In this document: positions 1 to 5,582 of the stretch, piece after piece
How positions within the stretch are numbered: position 1 is the first letter of the stretch
How the letters are laid out: each line of letters starts with the position of its first letter
Assembly: GCA_027349615.1 (NCBI GenBank)
Contig: DAIEML010000154.1
Location: 1 to 5,582 of the forward strand
Reading direction: 5' to 3'
DNA from: Ignavibacteriales bacterium
GTDB lineage: Bacteria; Bacteroidota; Ignavibacteria; Ignavibacteriales; Ignavibacteriaceae
Length of the DNA stretch: 5,582 bases
Position numbers and translations under genes: made by a program
Notes under the pieces: generated by a model
The model's database searches: none
What the model was told of the DNA's origin: nothing
What the model saw: the letters and a program-made list of their open reading frames with translations, nothing else

Positions 1-99
1 TGGGCATTTCAAACTGTAAAAGGTAATATCGAACTTAAAACAAAAGTTGTTCCTTTAATTAGATATCCTTTGAATAGTAATTCTTTAAATAGACATTAA
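1..99 (+). CDS. C-terminal tail of an unrecognised protein (5' end outside window)
   Basis: Frame 1 is open from the first base to a TAA at 97-99 and gives 32 residues, beginning WAFQTVKGNIELKTK and ending LNSNSLNRH. The first part alternates hydrophobic and polar residues (NIELKTKVVPLIRY), which would suit one or two terminal beta-strands followed by a short polar tail. The codon character (AAA, ATT, TTA, AAT rich) matches the genes downstream, and the strand is the same. The gap to the next start is 76 bases, so it may or may not share a transcript with the following genes. I do not recognise the family from so short a piece and assign no function. That it is a real gene end is likely but rests only on the open frame, strand and spacing. 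Confidence 0.6.
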   Translation, partial: WAFQTVKGNIELKTKVVPLIRYPLNSNSLNRH

Positions 100-175
100 G
101 ATGTTTTATATTAACATATAATTTTAAATTTTTTCAACTTATAATTAAGTCAAATATAAAATAAGCATCGCAGAA
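100..175 (+). promoter_or_regulatory. AT-rich intergenic gap, possible promoter for the secreted protein-kinase operon
   Basis: This is the only non-coding gap of any size in the window. It contains two exact TATAAT hexamers at 117-122 and 140-145, and TATAAA at 155-160. None has a good -35 box at normal spacing: the best is a weak TTCAAC at 133-138, 16 bases before 155. TAATTTTA at 119-126 resembles the Bacteroidota -7 element (TAnnTTTG), but no TTG-type -33 element lies at the right distance. In sequence this AT-rich such hexamers are expected by chance. Short inverted repeats (101-105 with 113-117; 106-111 with 116-121) are AT-rich and too weak to call a terminator. Confidence 0.2.
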
Positions 176-631
176 ATGAAGAAAAACTTTTTCATAATTA
201 CGTCTATTATAATTATGACCATTTTTAATTTTTCTAACTCTGCTCAAGAAAAAGAAAATTCAAAAGTTAAAAAACTAAATTCTGATAAAGTCTCTGCAAT
301 TTTAGTATTTCATGAAATAGAAAATGGTATTTCAACTAATAATGTTTCGGATTATTCAAGATTTTTCGATTCACAAATTTACTTAAGCTTGTCTAACGGA
401 GTTAATGGTTATTATAGCTCAAATCAGGCTTATTATGTATTAGTTGAGTATTTCAAAAATTATCAAGCGGTCTCTTTCAAATTAGGTGATGTGCAAGAAG
501 ATGAATCCGGAATTTATTCTACTGGCAGTTATGAATACTTTTATAAAGGAAAAAGAGATCAGGCGCATGTTTACATTTCACTTAAGAACGCCAGAAATAA
601 ATGGAAAATAACTCAGATCACAATTAATTAA
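176..631 (+). CDS. Small secreted DUF4783-like (NTF2-fold type) protein
   Basis: The 151-residue product starts with a clear signal peptide: MKKN, a hydrophobic stretch over residues 5-19, then a likely signal peptidase I site near SNSA|QE (after A23). There is no lipobox and no cysteine anywhere, so the mature protein should be soluble outside the inner membrane. After a lysine-rich linker (24-38), residues 39-151 follow the pattern I associate with DUF4783, a small Bacteroidota family of predicted NTF2-like fold. An initial helix (SAILVFHEIENGI) leads to a YSRFFD segment, then a strand pair, a helix with a YFKNY segment, and alternating strands ending KWKITQITIN. Family function is unknown. 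The ATG at 176 is chosen because the signal peptide begins directly at it; no Shine-Dalgarno motif precedes it. The TAA stop (629-631) shares its last base with the kinase start, which suggests translational coupling and a possible partnership. The CDS is solid; the family call is from memory of its pattern. Confidence 0.88.
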   Translation: MKKNFFIITSIIIMTIFNFSNSAQEKENSKVKKLNSDKVSAILVFHEIENGISTNNVSDYSRFFDSQIYLSLSNGVNGYYSSNQAYYVLVEYFKNYQAVSFKLGDVQEDESGIYSTGSYEYFYKGKRDQAHVYISLKNARNKWKITQITIN

Positions 632-633
632 TG
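629..633 (+). promoter_or_regulatory. TAATG stop-start overlap coupling the secreted protein to the kinase
   Basis: The stop codon TAA (629-631) of the small secreted protein and the ATG (631-633) of the kinase share one base. No Shine-Dalgarno motif is visible in the preceding 20 bases. This arrangement is typical of termination-reinitiation, in which ribosomes finishing the first gene start the second. It therefore ties kinase synthesis to translation of the upstream gene. The overlap is directly seen; coupling is inferred. Confidence 0.6.
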
Positions 634-3600
634 TTTGGAAAATTTTTTAATAAGATTAAAGGCGATAGAAAATATTTTGCTATCGTCTTTTTTATTTTAA
701 TTCTTATATTCTTAATTGGTCTTGTTTCTCCATTTTATGTCCAGAATTTGGAGAGTAATTGGAATAAAGTTCTCTCTGGAAAAATCTTATCAATTCAAAC
801 ATCTATATCTTCATCGCTTAATGAAAAAGAGAATATTCTTGATGAAAAAAATATTGACTTAAAATATAGATTACGAAAAGTTTTAAATCCGCGAAACAAT
901 TCTTATGGTGCTTTAATTAGAGCGGTAAACAATTCCGATTTTGAAAATTACTCTGTTGAAGTGCTTGCTCCAAATGGTAAATTAATTGCATGGAATTCTA
1001 AAATAGCAATTAAGCAAAATGATATTCTTCCACTTTCATTTCCAGCAGGTCATCTGCATTTTTATGATGGCGACTTAATAACCTATTTAACAATTACCGA
1101 TACAATTTTAACTGATAACGATCTTTTTTATTATGTTATTAGTTCACCGATTGAAAAACATTATTCAATTCAAAATCCTTATTTTGAACAAATTAATTTT
1201 TCAAAAAACCTTTCGGATAAATTTCAAACTCAAATAGAATTAACTTATTCTCCGTTTGCAGAAGCTACCAGAGATGGTAGAAAATATTCTTTCGATTTAT
1301 TAAATCAACAAAATGATAAAATTGGTAATGTAACTTTTTTCAAACCCACATTAAATCTAACTGTTGACTCATTCTATCAGCTTACAGGTGAAATTCAATC
1401 AATACTTATAATATTGGCAGTAATCTTTTTAGCGCTCGGTTTTAGAAAAGAATTTGTAAGCATGAAGTATAGATCTGTAAAAATTTTAATTCTATCGATC
1501 TATTGTTCCGGTTTTAGATTATTAGTTTATACGATAGGTTTTCCATCAAATATACTTCAAGGTCAATTAGTTGATCCTGCATACTTTTCATCAACATTTG
1601 GAAATGGAATTGTTAAATCACCAATTGAATTTTTCATTACCGATTTCTTTGCATTAATAATTTGTATTAACGCGTTAAGATATCTTATTGATTATTTAAG
1701 GAACGAACACCCGAACAATTTCATAAATAAAAAATGGTTAATAATAATTTATCTACCGATAACATTGATTTTCTTTTTAACATTAAGAGCTTTAAGTTCG
1801 GCGGTTAAAAGTATAATTTTTGATTCGACCTTAAGATATTTCAAAGAACCGAATCTAATTCCCAATTTGCCATCAATAATTATGAATTTAAACCTTCTGA
1901 TGATGGCAACGGCATTGGTTATTTTGATGTCGGCTTTTATTTTGATTTTAATTTCATTTGTTAAAAATCTTGAAAGTAAAAAACAGAAATTAATTTTCTT
2001 ATCATTATATGCAAGTTATATTTTATTTGGTTTGCTGTTTATTTATTTACAAAATGAAGCATTAACAACTCCTCTTCTAAATATTATTTTTATCAGCATT
2101 ATCTTTTTGGTTTCATACGAAATTGTATTTGGCAAAATCCATAATGAATTCAACTTTGTTTATTTAACAATTGCTGCTTCAGTAATTTCAATTACATTGC
2201 TAAATTATTTTAATCTTGCTTTAGAAAAATCTTCATTAAAAACTACTGCCGTTGAAATTAATAGGCCTAATGATAATCTTTTAAAATTCGTATTAGAAGA
2301 GACTCTTAACAACTCTTCAACTGATCAAAACATTATTGCGGATTTTTATGACCGCAATTCAAATTTTGATGCTGATGCTTTTAAGCTTTGGGCAAACAGT
2401 GCATTGCAGCGCGAATCATTAAATTCTTCACTTACAATATGGGACAGATATCAAAACCGGCTCGGCGGCTTTAATTCAGGAATAAACTTTGGAGAAAAAC
2501 TGATTAAAGATTTCAAAAATTATTCGAGTGAAGAAATTAAAATAATTGAAACTACTCTCCCGGGAGATTCTACAAAAAAAATATTTACTGGAATTATGCC
2601 TCTTTATGACAGAGAAATAAAGCTTGGTTACATTACTGCTTCAGTTGGATTTGACCCTCAGAATTTAGGCTCGAACAATATTCCAGATTTTTTAGAATCA
2701 AATAAAAATATAATTAATTCTGTAATTGATGTTAATCAACTTAAAATATTTGAATTTTCAGATTCTAAACTGACTCATGTTTATGGCGATATTTATCCTT
2801 CACGAGTTCAAATAAGACCAATCTTAAATGCTAATTTTTCAACTGATAATGAAGTTTGGCAAGAATTAAAACTAAATGATGAATATTTTTATGCCTATCT
2901 TTTAAAAACAAAATCCGGCAATACTCAACAGATTACTGCAGTACTAACAAAAGAAAAAAGGCTTTCTTGGAATTTATTTAACTTCTTTAAAATCTTTTTA
3001 ATCCACAGTATCTTCATAATTATTTTATTCTTAATTCTTTTAATAATAAAATTTCGAAATGTTAAATATAGTTTTAGAGTTCAGCTTCTATTTGCTTTCC
3101 TTTTCATTTCTATAATCCCGGTGATTGTACTTGCAATTTATAACCGGCAAATTGTTCGGCAAAGAACGCAAAGTGCAATTCAAAATGAATTGAGTGAAAG
3201 GCTGAACTATGTTGAAAATATAATTAATGAAGAGATTGTTGAAATTCCTTCTCACGATTATATCGAAGCATTTGATAACGCCGGTAATGATCTTGGAATT
3301 GCATTTACAGTTTATGAAGGATCAACTAAAATTTATAATTCAAAGGATCAATATTACAAAGTTGGATTGTTCCCAGATAAATTAAATCCTGAAGCTTATT
3401 ATCAATTAAATTACCTAAGTTATCGCGAATTTTTAACTCAAGAAAATATTGAAAATTTTAATTACGATTCATTTTATAAAAAAGTTACAATTGAAAATCG
3501 TCCTCTAATAATCGGTGTAAATGATGCATTTAATAAAGTAAGATTAACTTATTCCGTGATGGATATTGATGTTTTTATGTTTGGAATTTATTCCTTCGCA

Positions 3601-4470
3601 ACATTAGTGATGATTTTATTAAGTACTTTTTTAGCAAACAGAATTTCACTTCCCATTAGAAGATTGACAAAAGCAACCGCTTCAATAGCGCATGGAGATT
3701 TGAATGTCGAATTAAATACAAATGTAAAAGGGGAGATGAAGGAACTGTTGTCTGGATTTAATTTTATGACAAAAGAATTACAAAAAAATCAAAATGAACT
3801 TGCCGAACTAGAAAGAGAAAACGCTTGGAAAGAAATGGCAAAACAAGTTGCACACGAAATTAAAAATCCATTAACACCAATGAAATTAGCTGTTCAACAG
3901 TTGATAGTATCTTATCAAGATAAAAATAAAAATTTCGATTCAATTTTTGAAAAAGTTTCCAACACAATTTTAAGCCAAATAGAAAATTTAAGTCTGATCG
4001 CTTCCGAATTTTCTCGATTTGCTAGAATGCCAAATTATAAAATTGAAGAAGTCGACTTAATCCCGGTTATAAAAGATACCCTAAATCTTTTTATTGAAGA
4101 GCAAATAAAAATTGAAACGATTACTCAATTGAAAACAGCGATAATTGAAGCTGACAAAAGCCAATTTAGAAGATTGCTTATAAATTTAATCCGTAATTCC
4201 ATTCAAGCTTCTGCAAATAAAATTTCTATTAATCTTGATCAAGGAAATGATAAATTTATTTTAATCGTTAGTGATAATGGAAAAGGAATTCCTTCGGAAA
4301 TACAAGAAAAAATATTTGATTCTAATTTTACAACCAAAAACAAAGGAATGGGACTTGGGCTGAATTTGGCTAAACGATTTATTGAAGGCATAAATGGAAG
4401 TATAAATTTAATTGACTCCGAAAAAGTTGGTGCTTCATTTAAAATAATATTACCAAAGTTGAATAAGTAA
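631..4470 (+). CDS. Large 12-span membrane sensor histidine kinase (HAMP-HisKA-HATPase_c, NtrY-like core)
   Basis: The product (1279 residues) is a transmembrane sensor kinase, far longer than usual. Predicted spans are roughly 15-37, 255-271, 283-303, 333-355, 369-387, 418-444, 454-473, 481-499, 509-527, 786-806, 817-837 and 981-1001. Lys/Arg-rich short loops (272-282, 356-368, 445-453, 807-816) support an N-in, C-in topology. This leaves three extracytoplasmic regions, 38-254, 528-785 and 838-980, all probably Cache/PAS-like sensors; the third has the YEGSTKIYNS and LNPEAYYQL patterns of Bacteroidota-type kinases. A HAMP linker (about 1003-1055, with LPIRRLT and GDLNVEL) leads by a short coiled coil to the H-box AHEIKNPLTPMKL, with phospho-acceptor H1075. 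The N-box (LINLIRNSIQAS, N1185/N1189), G1 (DNGKGI, 1215-1220), F-box (IFDSNFTTK) and G2 (GMGLGL, 1239-1244) are all intact, so it should bind ATP and autophosphorylate. The core resembles NtrY-class kinases. E1076 and N1079 fit the HExxN pattern linked to phosphatase activity in HisKA proteins. No receiver domain or response regulator is visible. The start is fixed by the one-base TAATG overlap with the upstream gene. Ligand and target are unknown. Confidence 0.95.
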   Translation: MFGKFFNKIKGDRKYFAIVFFILILIFLIGLVSPFYVQNLESNWNKVLSGKILSIQTSISSSLNEKENILDEKNIDLKYRLRKVLNPRNNSYGALIRAVNNSDFENYSVEVLAPNGKLIAWNSKIAIKQNDILPLSFPAGHLHFYDGDLITYLTITDTILTDNDLFYYVISSPIEKHYSIQNPYFEQINFSKNLSDKFQTQIELTYSPFAEATRDGRKYSFDLLNQQNDKIGNVTFFKPTLNLTVDSFYQLTGEIQSILIILAVIFLALGFRKEFVSMKYRSVKILILSIYCSGFRLLVYTIGFPSNILQGQLVDPAYFSSTFGNGIVKSPIEFFITDFFALIICINALRYLIDYLRNEHPNNFINKKWLIIIYLPITLIFFLTLRALSSAVKSIIFDSTLRYFKEPNLIPNLPSIIMNLNLLMMATALVILMSAFILILISFVKNLESKKQKLIFLSLYASYILFGLLFIYLQNEALTTPLLNIIFISIIFLVSYEIVFGKIHNEFNFVYLTIAASVISITLLNYFNLALEKSSLKTTAVEINRPNDNLLKFVLEETLNNSSTDQNIIADFYDRNSNFDADAFKLWANSALQRESLNSSLTIWDRYQNRLGGFNSGINFGEKLIKDFKNYSSEEIKIIETTLPGDSTKKIFTGIMPLYDREIKLGYITASVGFDPQNLGSNNIPDFLESNKNIINSVIDVNQLKIFEFSDSKLTHVYGDIYPSRVQIRPILNANFSTDNEVWQELKLNDEYFYAYLLKTKSGNTQQITAVLTKEKRLSWNLFNFFKIFLIHSIFIIILFLILLIIKFRNVKYSFRVQLLFAFLFISIIPVIVLAIYNRQIVRQRTQSAIQNELSERLNYVENIINEEIVEIPSHDYIEAFDNAGNDLGIAFTVYEGSTKIYNSKDQYYKVGLFPDKLNPEAYYQLNYLSYREFLTQENIENFNYDSFYKKVTIENRPLIIGVNDAFNKVRLTYSVMDIDVFMFGIYSFATLVMILLSTFLANRISLPIRRLTKATASIAHGDLNVELNTNVKGEMKELLSGFNFMTKELQKNQNELAELERENAWKEMAKQVAHEIKNPLTPMKLAVQQLIVSYQDKNKNFDSIFEKVSNTILSQIENLSLIASEFSRFARMPNYKIEEVDLIPVIKDTLNLFIEEQIKIETITQLKTAIIEADKSQFRRLLINLIRNSIQASANKISINLDQGNDKFILIVSDNGKGIPSEIQEKIFDSNFTTKNKGMGLGLNLAKRFIEGINGSINLIDSEKVGASFKIILPKLNK

Positions 4471-4492
4471 AATTTAATTATGGTTCTTCTGA

Positions 4493-5582
4493 ATGGATAA
4501 ACTTACCGAATATCAATCCAAAGCTCTTGAATATAAAAAGCATATTTCACTTACAGCAAATGCAGGCTCGGGAAAAACTTTTGTTCTTTCAAAAAGATAT
4601 TTAAAAATTGTAACTGAAGAAAATATATCTCTTAGAAATATCGCTGCGATAACCTTTACAGATAAAGCCGCAAGTGAACTTTACAACAAAATTGCGCGCT
4701 TAATTGACGAAAAAATTTCCGAAAGTAAGGACAAATTTGAAATTGCTAAACTTGAAATTATTCGACGTCAATTAGTTTCTGCAAATATCTCTACAATTCA
4801 TTCATTTTGTATCGACATACTTCGAGATCATCCTGTTGAAGCGGATTTAGATGCAAATTTCTCTGCCATCGATGAACAAACTTCAAACGAGTTGACTGAA
4901 TTATCAATTGATGAAGTTATAAAATCTTCAATCAAAGATTCAAGTTTATCGGAAAATCTGAAATATATGGTTAGACTTTTTGCTTCTAAAAATAAATTTG
5001 CTGAGGAAATGAAATCGTTGATTAAAGAAAGAAAAAATGTTTTAAACACAGCTGAAAATATTTATTCAAAATCTGAATTAGAGATTTCAAAATTCTTTTA
5101 CAAAACATTTATGGATTATTATGATAAAATAATTGGGATGAGAATTCCGCATTTTGTTTCTATAATGGAAGAAATTAATAATTCAATTTTGTCACTAAAA
5201 CCGGAGAACGAATCAGCAAATTTGGTACAGATAAATTTGCAAAAATTATTTGACGAAAAGTCTTCCGAAAACCAGAGTAAATTACTTAATTCTATTAAAG
5301 AAACTATTATAAAAAAAGATGGAGAGATAAAAAAACTAGGTTATTTGACTGCAGAACTGAGAGAAAAACTATTAGCTAAAGTACAATTTGTTGAAATATT
5401 TTTTGAAGAATTGAATTATTTAATTATTCCTCCAAATCATAAAAAAATAGAAATTGAGCTAGTGAAGTTTGGAAAAATATCTTTAATATTTTTTGAAAAA
5501 ATTTTAGAAGTCTATAATAAAAAGAAATCAGAAAACGGATTTCTTGACTATGAAGATATTCTCCTTTACACAAAAAAAATAT
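4493..5582 (+). CDS. UvrD/RecB-AddA-type helicase-nuclease, N-terminal part (3' end outside window)
   Basis: The first 363 codons are visible and remain open to the window edge. Motifs in order are: an N-terminal Q motif (LTEYQSKALEY, Q8), Walker A ANAGSGKT (22-29, K28), motif Ia region ITFTDKAASEL (53-63), the ISTIHSFC motif (99-106), and, after a long lysine/glutamate-rich helical insertion (about 120-340), ENGFLDYEDIL (347-357). This order is that of the superfamily 1A helicase domain in RecB/AddA proteins, which unwind and resect double-strand DNA ends with an AddB or RecC partner. The insertion fits their large 1B subdomain. Motifs II-VI and any C-terminal nuclease domain lie beyond the window, so AddA, RecB or a related UvrD-like protein cannot be separated. 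The start is firm: a TGA (4490-4492) lies in frame directly before the ATG, and the next in-frame ATG comes after Walker A. It begins 22 bases after the kinase stop, without a Shine-Dalgarno motif, and may share its transcript. Confidence 0.9.
   Translation, partial: MDKLTEYQSKALEYKKHISLTANAGSGKTFVLSKRYLKIVTEENISLRNIAAITFTDKAASELYNKIARLIDEKISESKDKFEIAKLEIIRRQLVSANISTIHSFCIDILRDHPVEADLDANFSAIDEQTSNELTELSIDEVIKSSIKDSSLSENLKYMVRLFASKNKFAEEMKSLIKERKNVLNTAENIYSKSELEISKFFYKTFMDYYDKIIGMRIPHFVSIMEEINNSILSLKPENESANLVQINLQKLFDEKSSENQSKLLNSIKETIIKKDGEIKKLGYLTAELREKLLAKVQFVEIFFEELNYLIIPPNHKKIEIELVKFGKISLIFFEKILEVYNKKKSENGFLDYEDILLYTKKI

Noticed and set aside
101..122. Possible terminator hairpin after the first gene (ATGTT/AACAT, or TTATAT/ATATAA)
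   Set aside because: The two pairings are alternatives, the stems are only 5-6 base pairs and nearly all A-T, and no GC-rich stem with a following T-run is present.
133..160. Sigma-70-like promoter TTCAAC - 16 bases - TATAAA
   Set aside because: The -35 box matches only three of six consensus positions, and AT-rich hexamers are frequent here by chance. It is mentioned only as a weak candidate within the intergenic gap.
1394..2211. The eight-span block of the kinase (residues 255-527) as an embedded transporter, such as a solute-symporter-type sensor kinase domain
   Set aside because: I see no recognisable transporter motif. Span count and loops alone do not support a transporter family, so it is described only as a multi-span membrane block.
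4471..4492. Terminator or promoter between kinase and helicase
   Set aside because: Only 22 bases separate the genes, with no hairpin and no recognisable promoter elements; co-transcription is the simpler reading.
4828..5049. A 73-codon open frame on the minus strand
   Set aside because: It lies wholly inside the helicase coding region, which has clear family motifs on the plus strand. The minus-strand product is Ser/Phe/Leu-rich, as expected from reading Lys/Glu/Asp-rich codons backwards, and shows no domain signature.

Overview
The window is AT-rich (around 30% G+C by eye) and densely coded on the + strand only. It holds the tail of an unrecognised gene, a small secreted protein, a very large membrane histidine kinase, and the first part of a UvrD/AddA-type helicase-nuclease. 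The organism is probably a member of the Bacteroidota/Ignavibacteriota (FCB) group. This rests on the DUF4783-like secreted protein, the style of the kinase's sensor regions, heavy Asn/Ile/Lys/Phe use, and the absence of a Shine-Dalgarno motif before any of the three visible starts. It is a judgement from recognition, not from a database search.

Layout: 1-99 is the last 32 codons of a gene that begins outside the window. Positions 100-175 form an AT-rich gap that may hold a promoter. Positions 176-631 encode a 151-residue exported protein with a signal peptide and a DUF4783/NTF2-like body. Its stop codon overlaps by one base the start of the next gene (631-4470). That gene encodes a 1279-residue histidine kinase with 12 predicted membrane spans, three extracytoplasmic regions, a HAMP linker and a complete HisKA plus HATPase_c core. 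After 22 bases a helicase gene starts at 4493 and runs off the right edge. It shows the Q motif, Walker A and further superfamily 1 motifs of the RecB/AddA class.

The overlap makes co-translation of the exported protein and the kinase likely, so the small protein could be an extracytoplasmic partner of the kinase. That is inference. No response regulator is present, so the output of the kinase is unknown. The helicase follows closely enough to be co-transcribed, but a functional link between envelope sensing and DNA-end repair is speculative. I see no mobile element, CRISPR array, RNA gene or convincing terminator. The most interesting items are the unusual kinase architecture and its coupling to the small secreted protein; the rest looks like ordinary chromosomal sequence.
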